Of a DNA stretch of 64,000 nt, positions 35,742 to 49,655 are shown piece after piece; positions within the stretch are counted from its first letter, which is position 1; each line of letters opens with the position of its first letter. The DNA is from Cornus controversa (taxonomy: Eukaryota; Streptophyta; Magnoliopsida; Cornales; Cornaceae). A model generated the notes under the pieces. It made no database searches. It was not told where the DNA came from and saw only the letters and a program-made list of their open reading frames with translations. The stretch covers positions 14,356,146-14,420,145 of the forward strand of contig CM048852.1 of NCBI GenBank assembly GCA_026545225.1, given 5' to 3'. Position numbers and translations under genes: made by a program.

Positions 35742-36480
35742 CGGAGCTTGAAGATTCTTTTGGGTTCTTGAAGTTGGTGTATTGCCAGGAGGTTAGCAGA
35801 AGGTCTGATTCCCTAGTGTGGGTGCCTTCAGCTCAAGGGAGATTTTGTGTCCGTTCCTTTTACAGGAGGCTAATAGGTGCATGAGGGCCTAATTTCCTAT
35901 GGAAAGCAGTGTGGTGTTCCAAGGCCCCCCTCAAGGTGGCCTTCTTTGTTTGGACTGCTGTCTTGGGAAAGATCTTGACTTTTGATAATTTGAGGAAGAG
36001 GGGTCATATCAGAATCAATTGGTGCTGCATGTGTAAGAGAGACGAAGAGTCGGTTGATAATCTTTTATTACATTGCCTTATGGTCCGAGACTCTTGCAGT
36101 TTGCTTTTGGGACTTTTTGGGGTCCAATGGGTTATACCTCGCTCCTCTAAAGGTTTGATTGAGGCTTGGAGAGGTTGTATAGTTGGGTCCCAAGCCCATG
36201 ATTGTTGCAGGGTGGTGCCTTTGTGCATTTGGTGGGGTCTATGGAAGGAGCGAAATAGGCGATCCTTTGAGGTTGAGGAGTCTTCTATGGGAGTGCTAAA
36301 ATTCACCATTATAAGTTCTCTTTTTTTGTTGGGTTGTTGGGAGAAATTGTAAATCCATGGGGGAAATAGTTGATTTCTTGGATACTTTGAGAGCTTAGGG
36401 GTCCTATTTGGTCCTTGTGTAGTTTTGCAGGATGCATTCCCTGTTTGAATGCCTTCTAATACAATTTTATTTATATAAAA
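35742..36480 (+). pseudogene. Second L1-type LINE, 3' part (zf-RVT and tail)
   Basis: Reading resumes at ELEDSFGFLKL (35744). SAQGRFCVRSFYRRL and APLKVAFFVWTAVLGKILT follow, then the zinc cluster CCMCKRDEESVDNLLLHC (about 36025-36080) of zf-RVT and IWWGLWKERNRRSFE. The frame ends at 36352 after a TGA near 35882. The 3' tail 'ttctaatacaattttattt' followed by an A-run (36460-36485) is a LINE poly(A) end. Confidence 0.88.
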
Positions 36481-36485
36481 AAAAT

Positions 36486-36829
36486 GTAATATCTTGGGGA
36501 AAGGAGTAAGGTTCGTTGAATGTCTAATACATAGTGTAGTGGATGATTGAGGACATTGAGCTCATATGAAAGCTGAGGCAACGTTAAGGGGAAAAGAGAA
36601 AGGGGGGGAGGGGATATTAATTACAACTGCTGAAAGACACTAGGAGAGAATTTCAATCGTATCACCTTCCCTTCTAGAAAATGAGCGTAGTTACTCCTTT
36701 AATTGGCGTCGAAAGACATGAAGGAGGGCCACTGACAAATTAGCTAGTTGAAGGAGAAATGACACACACATCCATGAGGACTTCAACCCTTAATCTTTCA
36801 CTTTGGGAGGTAGAGACGATACCATTGTT
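36486..36829. other. Unassigned spacer
   Basis: A G-rich scrap (36598-36612) lies in otherwise ordinary AT-rich sequence. I see no gene or element ends. Confidence 0.4.
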
Positions 36830-37475
36830 GCTATAATCCTTGGTAGTTTTAGCGTTTCAGTTTGTTGTGTGTAAAAGGCTCATATGTAATAGAATTATGC
36901 AAACTTAAATTGACAATGTGCCTTTAAATGATCTCTCTCTTCCATTATCTTTCTCACCTTTATTTTAGCTATTCTCATCACTTTCTGTTTATATTCTCAT
37001 ACCCTTCTCTTTTTCCCTTCTCATCTCATATTCTCAAAATTTCTCATCCCCTTTCTTTTGTCTTCTCATACCCTTCTCTTTCTTGTGTGGCATCTAATTG
37101 GTTTCATTGCAGAAATTGATGGAAATCATTATGTATTTCACACCTTTGTTAGGCTTAGGCACAGAGATATTTAGTAGGGCTATTTTTATTTTATTTTTAG
37201 GGATTTTTGGTTTATTTCTTATTCCCTCCCCCCCTTATTTTTAGTTAGTTGTCTATAAAAGGCCGTTAGGCCTTATGTAATATAATTACATAGATCTGAA
37301 TTGAGAATTACTGTGACATTCCAAAATCACTTTCCTCCATTATTTTTCCCACCTCTAGTCTTGTTCTTCTCATCCTTAACTATCTGAATTGAGAATTATT
37401 ACAACTTTCTAAGCTCACTCTCCTCCATTATTTTCTCACCTTTATTCTTGCACTTCTCTTTCTTGTCTGACTTCA
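36830..37475 (+). repeat. Two copia-LTR-like remnants in direct repeat
   Basis: Two related blocks occur at about 36830-37115 and 37190-37475. Each has a 'taaaaggc' promoter-like word, 'atgtaatataattac' or similar, then pyrimidine-rich 'ctccattattttctcacctttatt' and 'cacttctctttcttgt'. Each ends close to a primer-site-like word: 'aattggtttcattgcagaa' (37097) and 'agttggtattgagcg' (37470). The latter is near the copia primer site TTGGTATCAGAGC. No gag or pol follows. Confidence 0.45.
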
Positions 37476-40147
37476 GTTGGTATTGAGCGTTTTTCGTCCT
37501 ACATTAGGAGGTCAATAATACTAAGAGATTTTGAATGATATTTAATTCTTAAGCATCCCAACAAGATCTAATTCCCTGTTTTAGAAGAGAATTTCAGTCC
37601 CTATGGCGGTTTTATAAGGATGTATAAACAGGACTCTATGAAGGCTGACGATAGTAAACAATAGGCTGACTTGGTAAAATTGCTCATGGATAAGGATGCT
37701 TATAATCAACAAACAACTATAAAAATCAGTTATACTGAATATACGTATAAACATGATCCATGTATATACATGGATTAGTTTGTATTGAACAAGGACTCCT
37801 ATGAATTTGGGCTGCCTTAAAACACTTGACTGAACATGGACTCTATACAAATAAAGGTTGCATTGAGGATAAAGTTGAGTTGGAGTTGGACTCTAGAAGG
37901 GCTAATGCTAGTACATTACAATCACAGGCTGTTGAAGATACGATGCATTAGGAATATAGTTGATTTATTTCCTTTTATTATTTTATTTTTTGCATTATTT
38001 TGTAATTTAGGATTAAGTGATGTATTTCTTTTCTTCTATAAATAAAAGTACAGAACTCTGTATTAAGGGTTCCTAAAAACCATAATAGAAAAATTGCCTC
38101 ACGTGCAATCTATCTCTCTCACAATATTCTCCCAGATCTTTCTTGCTCTCGGCCTCCTCTAATCCGTCCGTCAGTCTATTTCTCCCTCCTTCTATGATTC
38201 AGTCTTGCAATTCTTTGCCCATGGTTAAAAGTCCTCTTAATTAAGGCAATGAAAGAACTCAATAGAGAGTTTCATATTCTCTCTCCCTAGCCAATTGCCC
38301 TATCCAACAAGACTTCCAAAGGAGATACTTGTGTTTGATCAAATTATTTACATTCAGCTGACACCACGACTCTGGCATGTTCATAATTAATCAGCCTACT
38401 TGGCTGATTGATTTATAACCGAACACATACCAAAATGGAGAAGCATTGCCATGGAAGAAGCATTTCTACTTATTTACATTGTTCCTTTCCCTGCAACAAC
38501 AGAGGCCATTGACTTTTTATTGACAATGCTTCTAATTAAATCTCTAGTCCAGTATTTACATGGTGAAACTACATAATGAGTGTCTGTCACTCTGAGTTTA
38601 TGATGTCTTGATAAGATTAATTTAAATGAAAGATGAGAATGTTATTTTTAGGACCCCACGATGGGTTAATTATAACTAACAATTTGACATGTCATGGCTC
38701 AATGAAAATAATGATGAAAGGACTGAAAATCAAGTAATTTTTCTATGGCTCCAAATTTGATGTCGTGTTCATGTTTGCAGATTGCATAGTGATTCCCCAT
38801 CATAGCCTCATCGATGAGTCGAGGACACAGTATATTGTGCACATTTTCTCTGATCATATAAATTGGAAGGTCCAATGATTTCTACATAGTATTTGAAAGA
38901 ATAAAATCATCATTAGTAAAGCCATAAAATTTTTGGAAGCCATTTCCATTGTGGATGGTACCCAAGATATTTATTTTAAGATTAAATGGAAGAAAATTCT
39001 TTTTCTTGGTAAATACCAATTGAAGTAATGGCTTCCATTTCCTAAAATGCTCCACCCCAAGAGGAACTTAAAAAGTATTATGTATATAACATAAAGGAGC
39101 AATTAATTTTTCTTGAGATGTTCCAACATGTCATAGCATACAAATTGAGAAGCAGCACAATCTGCAAATCCTAGCAGCATTTGAATGACAACAGAGTATC
39201 TAAATTAGAAATAGAGAGGTAAACAAACCTTAAATATGTTCTTATTCGTACAGATGTTGCATTCGCAAGAATCATCCCATCTTCTTGATTGAAATCATCC
39301 AATTCAACAAGAGTAATGGCCACTCCCCCAAATTTATTGTCAAGTTCTTTAGGTTTGTGTGGTAGTCAGAAGAAAACAAGTACCTACCACCATCTGAGTT
39401 TAGCAAGCAGAAAAGATTAAAACTATTTCTGATAATGAATTGTAGAAAAAGGATATGCTTATTGCCAAATAGCATAGATTTTACATTAACAAAATATATT
39501 GCTTTGCTATTTATTTACTGGTATTCTGAACATATTTAAAATGCACATCAATATATGAAATTTCACTTCCTTGAAATGTGCACTCCTTGGGGAGATCCTT
39601 GAAGGCATGGTTTTACTTTTATATCAAAATATACATTATGAGGGAAGAGAAAAGGATACGGTATGTCATTCTCTTTTCCCTTTTCATATTTTTACTTTAC
39701 TCTCAAAAAAAGAATCACCCTAGGACTAAAACAACTCTACATTAATAGTGTTTATATCTACACATGCTATGAATACACACTTTAAAATTATCAATTCCTA
39801 GCAACCAAGAAAAGAAAATGGAATTGCAACCACCATATGCACAACCCAATGAAAATGAGACTAGAGAATTATACAACAACAGCTAAAAAGAAAGAGTAAA
39901 CAAGGCAGGTAAATTCTAAGTAAACAAGGCAGCCATTTAGAACTACACTTCAGCTGGTTCCACACAGTACAGTATAGTACACCTAGATGTAAGCAAAAGA
40001 AAGGCTCAAAAACTTACCTACCATAGGAATCAATAAAATATGATACTATACACAGTCACACACACATAAACCAACCTTTTTATCTTTCTTGCAGCTAGGG
40101 CATTGACTTTTTCTTTAGGGCCTTTCCAATTGAATCTCTGGTGTCTT
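37476..40147. other. Gene-free stretch with LTR-like scraps
   Basis: 37950-38190 has an LTR-like pattern ('cttctataaataaaag', 'caatctatctctctcac') without partners. 38200-40147 shows no recognisable gene on either strand. It lies downstream of the NLR pseudogene and may hold its old 3' flank. Confidence 0.4.
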
Positions 40148-43100
40148 TCACTCCAAGTTTACAATTTCTTCATCATCATGGATCCTTATGTGGCGGATTG
40201 GGGAAATCTTGGGCCAATCTTCCCCTTTCTCCCTTTGGCAACGTCTTGTTTCAGCAATGGACAATTATGTATTTGCAGGTAAGAGAGGGAGTTGGGCAGC
40301 CCCTCTTCTGGCAAGGACTGGAGCTTAGGACAATTGTTGATGAGTAAAGTTGTAAGAGAGGTGAGGTGTTGAAGGCCCTTGTGGTTCAATGATTTTAGAT
40401 GTGGAAGGTCATGTATCCAAAGAGAAATAAAAGTGGTGGGTAATAGCCACTCCTCTGGAAATGACTCCAACACTTGTTCTTCATATTTACCCCCAATGTA
40501 GAAAAGTTCAAGAGAGAAGAATGTTTGCAAACTCCACCGCTTCTGGCCCTTCAATATTAGTTTCTCGTAATCATAGATCCAAATTTTAGATTGCTACACT
40601 AAACCACCTTAAAAGATGTCAGATTGGGAGCAGACAATCAATCGGCCAAACGATATGATCATTGCAGCACAACTATGTATGTCAAGCTGTACCAGATTTT
40701 GGAGCTCATTTGGAAAAGAAATGTTTTCACACCCGTAGATCTTTAGAGAACGAAGCTTTGGGAAGAAAGCTAGCTACCACGACAATTAGATGACAACTGT
40801 AGCTTATTTGCAAAGTTTCAATAGAACAACATGTCAACCAGTAATTATGCTCCTCCGTATCCACATCCTCGGATAGGGGGGTAAACTCTAAACTCCTACT
40901 CTTCCAGATGACAAGTGTTTTCAATGTAGTAGGTAGACCACCAATGACAATAGGCATGTACAAATCTTCAACACAATTGTTGATGCCCATTATTCATATT
41001 CATGATTTCCTCTTATGGTACTGCTGCTAGGGACTGTAGATCGAGCTTCACATTTTTCAATCTCCAGAGTCTTTAGCATTGGCTTGGGCATTGTACTATC
41101 TTTAACCTTTCAAGTTATATTAATCTGCACAATTGAGGCGGCAATTCTTTCAAGTTTGGCATCTATGAAATCTCTAATGTCTCAAGAGAAGAGAGGTGTT
41201 TGTTGTAGCTGGTGTGGAAATTCTATCAAGTTTGGAATACCTAAAATCTTCAACTCTTAAACAAAAGAAAGACCTTGCAGCAACACCCCAACTTGATCGG
41301 ATACCAGCTATCGGTTTTCAGAAATTTCAAGCTTCCTTAGAGATGGGTCAACCACAGAAAGATCCAAAAATTTGGAGAAATCTAACGTATCCCATTCCTC
41401 CCACTCTGACATTCTAAGAAAACTTAGTGTCTCTAGAGATTGAAATGGTTTGGTCAAAGAAGAAGCATTCCCATAGAACTCCTCACCCACCTTCTTTATT
41501 GCTTTCATCCCTTCAATTCTTACGTATTTTAGAGAGGGTAGCTACCCAATCCACGGTAAACAAAAGCAATTTGCACAGTCTATAAGATCTAAGGACACCT
41601 TGTCAAGAAATAAATGAGATTTCTCTAACCAATCTGGAAATCTTATGCCCCCATAATTAATGATACGGACAAGCTTCACTCCTGCATGAGGTTGTAGCTT
41701 ATCAAGTACATATTTTAATTTCCTTTCATAAATCATCAATTTCACTACCCCATTTCAGCTCTAAACATTCAAGCTGCTCCTTTCCTTTCAAATTTACCTC
41801 TGATGCATCCGGACCACTAGCTACATTTTGAAGCTTTGAAATGCAGAGTTGCCCCCGAAGTTGATAGAGTTCCTTCAACTCACTAATCCTTGACCCCTCA
41901 TCTTTGCCAACTACAAAATATGTTAAATGTTGGATATCTTTCAGTCTGTTCATTTGCTTTGGCATTTCAATCAATCTCGTCGCTGAGATGTCAAGATGAC
42001 GCAATTTTATTAGTTTTTTCATATTCACAGGCAACTCAATGAGATCCATACAATATGACAAATCTAATGTTTGCAAATTGCACAAAGTTGTTACTGAATG
42101 AGGCAACCGTTGAATTCTTGTCGTCAAGAGATCCAAATAGCATAAAAGTATCAAATTTTTGATGGATTGAGGCAATTCAGAAATCTCATAACTAGACAAA
42201 GATAACACCCTTAAGCATCTCAAAGTTGGCAACATGTCATGTAATACCTTATTGCCCAAGAAAGAGTGTACATGTATGTCTTTTGAAAATGGTATGAATG
42301 TCCGTAAACACTTTTCATTAACAACCTTGAATTTCTCAAATGCATCAAATTCGCCTTGAACACATGAGAAATGGCGGACTCTTTCACTGATATGATTAAA
42401 GGGCTTGCCATCTACCAACCTAAAACAAAACTCTCTAGATATCTATTGAGCTAAATCATGCATGAGGTCATGCATTATAAAATCAGAATTAGTGTCATGA
42501 CTTAATCTTTGAAAGAAAGACATTGACAACAATTCACGAAAGTACACTTTACCTACATCTTCTAATAATATATTGCGTTGTTGCACAAGATCTACAGCTA
42601 TCCATAACTTAATTAAATTTTCCTTTTTAAATATGTAATCTTTTGGAAATATTGAACAATATGCAAAACATCGTTTTAAATGGGAAGGAAGATACTGATA
42701 GCTCAATCTTAGAGTTGGAAGAATGTTTCTCTCCTTCAAATCCCATATCTCACTTTTTAATATATTTTTCCACTCTTTTATATTCTAATTATACCGCAAG
42801 AGACCTCTGAGCGATATTGCGGTTAAGGGCAAAACATTGCACTTCTCCACAATTTGTTTCCCAATGCTCTCTAGGATGTCTGAATGAGCTATATAATCTC
42901 CACTTCCAAATGCATGCTTTGTAAATAATGACCAACAATCTTCAAACAACAATTGCTCCAAGTGATGACTAGGAACGGTGCCCATTGTTGATGCGACCTT
43001 GTCAATGCGTGTGGTTATGATAATCTTACTTTCTGATGCTCCAACACTAAAAGGTATTCTTAAGTAGTCCCAGTCATTGTAGTTGTGATTCCAAACATCT

Positions 43101-43995
43101 TCTAAGACAATTAGAAATTTCTTCCCACTGAGGGTCTCTTTCAACTTGATTTGAAGTTGATTAAGACTCTTGATGTCAGTATTTGATGCAGTGAGATCAT
43201 AAAAAATTTTCTTAGTTATCATGTAAGTATCAAATGGATCGGAAATGCAAACCCATGCTTTCAAATGTTGAAATTTCTCATTTACTCTAGCATCATTGTA
43301 TACGAGTTGAGCAAGAGTTGTCTTGCCCATTCCACTCATTCCTACAATAGGGATCACATGAATCTGATTCTTATTTGCATTGTCAGACAACAACAATTTG
43401 ATTATATTCTCTGTCATTATCCTCCCATAGAGATCGGATTCAACTACTACGGAAGAAGTTTCTTGTCTTTGCCACTATTGTCTTCCAACATTCTCTACCA
43501 AATTAAGAGAATTTTTTTGGTTGACAAACCGCTCCAACTTATCGATGGCTTCTTTACTCTGGACTCAATCGCTTTATCAAATAGAAGAGGAGTCGAGAAG
43601 AAACAATTAATTCATAACATAAATTGCTTCATTAGATGAAAAAATTGACTCAAACCAATCTTACTTGTGCTACTTTGGGTTTGGGACTGATCATCAGCTT
43701 CCAACTTGTTCCTCAAGGCCTTGGCAGTGATCTCGTCCAGCAAGTCATCAGCTTGGTAGACAACATGTTGGAGCTCGTCAAGCCAATCTTTCACATGTTT
43801 GTTGGAAATCTGCTTATTCTCCGCATCATCGAGCACTACTCCAAGGGCCATCAAGGTTATCTTCAGCTTGTCTGGAAGTACATCATCAAATTTTTGTTCG
43901 GAAAAAAAGTTTATGAACTCGCGAGAAGCCAGCCGATCAAACAGCACATCAAGGGAAGCTGAGAGAAATGCTCCACCCACCAAGGCTGCAACCAT
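40148..43995 (-). pseudogene. CC-NB-LRR resistance gene, RPP13-like/RGA class, decayed
   Basis: Intact homologues are intracellular immune receptors. The start ATG at 43995 gives MVAALVGGAFLSASLDVLFD, the Rx N-terminal coiled coil. Lower down come FDKAIESRVKKAIDKLE, the P-loop GMSGMGKTT (about 43340), FQHLKAWVCIS (RNBS-A), KKFLIVLEDVWN (kinase 2, E for the first D), KIIITTR, CNVLPL (GLPL changed), [12 protein letters not shown] (RNBS-D) and the MHD box [10 protein letters not shown]. LRRs follow from 42418 to the C-terminus, ending with CPLLKQ and IHDDEEIVNLE and stop TGA at 40150-40148. In-frame TAGs lie at 43477-43475, 42787-42785, 42445-42443, 41544-41542 and 41310-41308. Frameshifts lie near 43600, 41735 and 40210. 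The gene is intronless like its family. No functional product is expected. Confidence 0.93.
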
Positions 43996-45388
43996 GTTCT
44001 TTTTCTTTTGCTGAGTAAAGATTAGAACAGAAGGAAGGAAATAGTGAGAGTGCAAGGAGAGAGGAGAGTAGTTATGAAGTGCCTTTTCAAAACTTGAGAT
44101 ATCAAGTAAAGCACACAATAATTATGCACCTACAATATATGTATATTACCTGAAAATACATGAACTACCAAGAAAATTATAATTTCTTAAATTACAGCAT
44201 TTATTTATTTTTTTCTTCCTAGAATATAATCAAAGTGATAAAATATATTTAGGACTGTAATATATATCATATTTCTAAATTATCAACCATTCATTCATTG
44301 AGGAAAATTAGAGCAAATACAACATATGTGCTATACGAAATAATTCAGCTCCAATTTGTAAAGCATCTCTATTAGTTTTGTCGCATTTCAAACATATAGT
44401 ACTGAAATTTATCAAAAATAAAATAAAAAGAAGAGAAAGACTAGAACATGGAGAAAAATTCTTGAAAGAGAAGTATTTATTTTTTATTACATTAATTAGT
44501 GAATGATAATTAAGAATTTGTTTATTATTTGGAAAACAAAATGGTGTCTTTTCAATGATCAATTTACCCAGCACTTCAGGGCTCAAGTTCTTATAATAAA
44601 AGCTAGTTCTAGTTTTGGAAAAAAATGACTAACTAATTTGAATTTTTGGAACAATTAAAGGAAAAAAAAAAGGAATTTCGTTTTCTGTTGACAAACATAG
44701 TTTGAAAAGAGGCCTATCGATTGAAGGGTAAGCGTATTCCCGTTACCATTGAAACTGTGATTTTAAAAAAAAATGAGTCACTAATTTGAATTTTTGATAC
44801 AATTTTTAGGAATTCAGTTTTTTTTGTTGACAAACAGAGATTGAAAAGGTTGTCTCTTGCTATTATGTGTTGAAATTTTGTAAAAAAAAATGGTAAACTG
44901 TGATGATAGGTCCTTTGTGGAAAATATTTCAAATGTTGCACTCTCATTCTAATGAAACAACTAAAATTATTCAATAAAAACAAAAAAAAAAATTTTAAAT
45001 ATGAACATGGAATATAGGAAAATCATAATAAAATTTGAATTTTTTTTGTAATAATTGGCCACAATTGTTTAAGATTCTTTTTCAAAAAATTTTGTTTGGT
45101 GGTTATAAATGGGATTTGGTTGTAACAGTGCCTTGAATTTGTAGTGGAAATTGGAATCATTGCAAAAATTGAAAAATCCCCAATTAATCTTGGGTTTTGG
45201 GGTAATTTTTGTAATATTTTCTTGTTAGTAGCTAACTTGGAAGTAGCAAGAAAAAACCTTTTCAATCCTCAATTTTGTGGCTTTTGTTACATTGAATCCA
45301 TGGTACAGTGAATTGCATAAAACTCAATAAGGAATCAATTTTATAGTTTTTTTTTTCTTTTTGTAATTTTGAAATTCTTCTTACATAT
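43996..45388. other. Upstream flank of NLR, no gene seen
   Basis: This is very AT-rich sequence with many A or T homopolymers. It may contain the old NLR promoter. I see no confident TATA box or other signal. Confidence 0.4.
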
Positions 45389-45880
45389 ATTAGATATACT
45401 AAAATATATAAAAAATGAAATAGAATAAAAAATATAAAATAATATGTTTTACTAATTCACAAGTCAAGTCAGTATGTTATCTAAAATTGAGTTTAAAATT
45501 TAATTTTTTGAAATTGTAAAAAGTATGAGTCAAAATTCATGTTGAGTGCGCAAACAAATGAATCGAAATCCAAACAATCTTAAACTTGGCTTCCCATGAC
45601 TCATGAAAGAAAGACAGAAGTATATACAGAACCATGATAGATTGAATGATTTTTTTTTGATAAATATGATAGTTAAAAATGGTTGATATACCATCTCAAT
45701 AAAATTACTAACTTGTAAAGATACAAATTCATACTGCTTTATATATATTAGAAATTAAGAAAAAGACCCAGAGAATTCTTCAATGTGAAACTCTAAAGAG
45801 TAGCACTCCATCCAAAAAGAAAGGAAAAGGAAAAGAAAAAAAAATTTCTCACATTAAAATTTTAAATTATCATTCTTAAC
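45389..45880. repeat. AT-rich segment, copy 1
   Basis: It starts 'gatatactaaaatatataaa' and is repeated in direct orientation at 47812-48260, with about 85-90% identity by eye. Shared words include 'caagtcaagtc.gtatgttat', 'gaaagaaagacagaa' and 'agaaccatgatagattgaatg'. It contains no gene. Confidence 0.85.
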
Positions 45881-46887
45881 AAAAATAATTGACTTAAATA
45901 TATTTTTTAATTTAGTACATAAATAGTAGCTAAATTATAAAATTAGTGAGTACATTAAGTATTATTTAGTTCTATTTTTTCAATTCCCATCTCTAGAAGT
46001 TTTTCCATTAGTAGTTTTTTTTATTAATTAATATTATATTTTAAGAGTTTGTGTTATGAATGAAGTTAGAGTGAGAAGAAATAAAATAAAAAAGGAATAC
46101 TTATTTAAATAATATTACAATTCTGGAGTTTGTGTTGGGAATGAAGTTGGAAAGAGAATAAATATAATTAGAAAAGAATACTTATTTAAGAGTTAAGGAA
46201 AAGTTATGTTTCTATTTATTTATTAGAATAAATAATATTTAAAAATTTAAAAATTCATTATAAAAAATAAAAAAAATGGTGTTTTTTCATTAGTACATTA
46301 GAAAGATTATGTTTATATATATTTATTGAAATGAATAATATTATATTTATTAATAATACAAGCAAACTGTTTTATTTAGAATTAAGAATATATCTTTTAA
46401 GTTTAGTTAACAATTTATTCAAAACCTTATTTTATAGTTTTTGTACAAATTCATAACCTTATTTTCTAGTTTTTGTACAAATCATAAGGTGGGACCTAAC
46501 TTTTTAATAAAATTAGGTTGAACATGTTACTATATTTTATGCTTCTAGTTAGTCTTAAATTATTTATGTTGGTTGGACCATAATCAACTTTGGTTGAAAT
46601 ACTAATTCCAATTTGAAAACCCTAATTCCTATTACATGCACTATTTTAGTCATTCGGTCCTAATTATAACAATAATGAAAAAATAATAATAAACTTAAAA
46701 ACAATATAAAGGAACATCACAAAAGAAAAATGAAAAGGAGAGATTAATGATGAATAAAAGAAAATTAGAGAAATTCATAACAAATCATATGATAGAACTA
46801 TATTGAAATTTTTTTTTTTAAAAGGATAGATTGATGATAGTAAAAAAACAACCATAAAAAACAAAAATGACAACAATAAAACTATAT

Positions 46888-46926
<39 letters not shown>

Positions 46927-47811
46927 TACAAACATTAATTTGAAAAGAGCACTTACCGGTGAAGCCGAGAGAAACAAAGAGATCACGTCGATTAAACCGA
47001 ATAGAAGAAACCGCTAAATAAACTGTAAAAATAAAAATAAAAAATAATAAAAAGTTTGACTTTCATAATAATAAAAAGAAGAACTAAAAGGTGTAATGAT
47101 GAATAATGGCTGTTTAATTAATAAATTTTCATTCTTATTCAGTAAGTAGGAAACGGCCTCCAAAATCCCAACTTCACTCAAATCTAATGGAAAACCTTAA
47201 TTCTAATTTTGAAACCAAATCTTGTAATTACTCTAAAGAAATCAATAGCTTTAACAACCAAATAGAAAAAGAAAAAAGAGGGACGAAGAAGAATAAGAAC
47301 TTTGATGCATATTATATATAACTTCATTCAATTTCATAAGCTTTATCCATAACTTATACTCATCAAATAGCCATCAAGAAGATTAAAAAAAAAAAACATA
47401 GACTTGCAATAATTAAATAGCAAGAAAAGACAAAAATTTGGGAGAAAAATTAAAGAAAACAAATAATAAAAAAAAAGAGAAAAAGAAAAGAAACTCATAT
47501 GAAAGTTGATGTGAGCCAAGAGGAAACCAAATTGGAATGGAGAGCCTAGAGGAAGAACCGCTCATGAGAGACATGTTGATAAGAGCCGAGAGGAAGAATC
47601 GAGAGTTTTGTTTGTGATTTTAGGGGTTGTAAGGTTTTGTTTAGGTTATAACTCTATTTTTTATTTAAAAATAAATAAATAATGTAGTGAAACTAAAAAA
47701 GGGTTTTGTTTGGGTTATAATTCTATTTTTTTAATTTTAAAATAAAAAAATAGTGTACTAAAACTAAAAAATCCCTTTGTACTTTTAATAGTAGTATAGA
47801 TATAGATATAG
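45881..47811. other. AT-rich insert between direct repeats, small duplications
   Basis: Three short tandem duplications are visible: about 75 bp at 46045-46195 ('gagtttgtgtt.tgaatgaagtt'), 33 bp at 46430-46495 ('ttttgtacaaattcataacc') and about 75 bp at 47625-47765 ('ttttgttt.ggttataa.tctatttt'). An (AT)n run lies at 46887-46920. There is no coding domain. The block is absent from the paralogous segment, so it may be an inserted DNA transposon of unknown type. Confidence 0.45.
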
Positions 47812-49330
47812 ATATACTAAAATATATAAAAAATGAAATAGAATAAAAAATATAAAATAATATGTTTTACTAATTCACAAGTCAAGTCGGTATGTTATCT
47901 AAAATTTAGTTTAAAATTTAATTTTCTGAACTCATAAAAAAGTACGAGTCAAAATTTAAGTTGAGTGCACAAACAAATGAATCCAAATCCAAACAATCTT
48001 GAACTTGACTTCCCACGACTCAAGAAAGAAAGACAGAATTATATAGAGAACCATGATAGATTGAATGATTTTTTTTCCCATCTCAATGAAATTACTAACT
48101 TGTAAAGATACAAATTCATAGTGCTTTATATATATTAGAAAATAAGAAAAAGACCCAGAGAATTCTTCATTGTACTCTAAAGAGTAACATTCAATTCAAA
48201 AAGAAAGGAAAGGAAAAGAAAAAAAAAATTCTCACATTAAAATTTTAAACTACGAGTATCATTTTTAGCTGGAATGCACTTTATGCATTATGAAATTTAG
48301 GGATCAAATATTTTTGAAGAGGAAAGTCTAATATGGCTTCTACAACATGCCTCCACAAGGCTAACATGGAAAGTAAAGCTAATACTTTGATTATCACATA
48401 GTCTCCTCTCATTCTTAGATAGTGCAAGTGAGACTCATACTTTTACAATCTAATGGATGAGACCGTGTTTACTACACATATAACTTTTCACTCTATAAAT
48501 CATTATCCTTTTTATTTACTTTTCTTTTTATTCACATCTTTAGTTAAACAGTGAGATTTTGATTGCAAAAGCAAAGAACCCATTTTGTAATGTTAAAGCA
48601 AGATGTCAAGAACAAAATAATCTATCTAATCAAGAAAGTATTGGATACCCCAGGCTACCGTACCCTCTATCACTCTCGATCAAGGGTGAATTGTTATTTT
48701 TTGTTATCAAGAAAAATTGAGAGGTTTTCATTAAATGTTTTTTCCTATTTATTGTTTGAGAGAGGCACACATGTAAATCAGCAGTCTAATATTTCACTTT
48801 GATGTTGGAATAATTTATGGGCTTTTCAAATATTTTTTTTTATCTTATTAGAGAGATAATTTTCACATTGATAAATGCATTTTACTTTTTTGTCTTTTTT
48901 TTAGGCGAAAGACAAAAGTACTCCCAATTCTATTAGTGCTCTTAATTATAAAGTTAGGGACAATAATATCATTTTGTTTCAAAATAAAGTGTATATATAT
49001 CAAATAATAGTGTGTGAATATTTCTTTTCTTTTATTAAAGGCTGGGTTTATAAAAAAAGTTTTTTTGGAGAGGACAAAAACATCAGCTCTATTTACCGAA
49101 AAAATAAAAATAAAAATTTACCCAAAAAAAAAAAAGCATCAGCTCCCAAGCACAAGTAGTTTAAGAGAGACTATCAAAATAAAAAAAGAAAAAGAAAAAA
49201 AGAAAGAAAAATAGTTATATTGTGTTGATTCTACTATAATGATATGAGAAAATAGAAGATTTCCAATCTAATATGGTGTCATTTGTTTTTTTTTTTTTTC
49301 GAGCAGAAGTAAGCTCAACAAATGGCTTTT
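47812..49330. repeat. AT-rich segment, copy 2 (extended)
   Basis: Its first part matches 45389-45880. Its later part (48040-49330) matches 53640-55110. Shared words include 'aatttagggatcaaatattt', 'cctccacaaggctaa', 'gacaataatatcattt' and 'tattaaaggc'. No domain is seen in the short frames. Confidence 0.8.
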
Positions 49331-49655
49331 TATTGTAACTTTGCCTCTTTTTCTAAGTTAAATTGAATAGATGCATTATACAAATGGTTTTGTAAAGTAA
49401 AATAGCATGGAATGCAACACATTAAAATTGGAATGGGAGGAAAATTAATTCAAACCCAATCTCAAACTCTTATGAAATAAATTCTTTTCTAATTTTAATG
49501 CAACATTTAGAAGGTTAATCACAACTAAGAGAACTCGATTTCAAACCATGGCTATTAGAATCCATCCAACAACTCTTTCAGTCAATAGTAAAATTTTAAT
49601 AGTCCATATTGAGGCTAAGGAAACACGAATAACAACAACAATAACAATAATAATA
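49331..49655. other. Gene-free spacer
   Basis: Ordinary AT-rich sequence with a short (ATA)n-like run near 49630-49660. Nothing else is seen. Confidence 0.4.

Noticed and set aside
38777..38880. Short + frame with a plausible protein look (FADCIVIPHHSLIDESRTQY)
   Set aside because: About 35-40 codons with no start, splice context or known domain.
43265..43639. Plus-strand frames over the NLR
   Set aside because: They are antisense shadows of the minus-strand NB-ARC region.
45389..48260. Direct repeats of about 450-490 bp considered as an LTR pair
   Set aside because: The homology of copy 2 continues past the supposed LTR into sequence shared with copy 3, and no TG...CA ends, primer site or coding region are seen.
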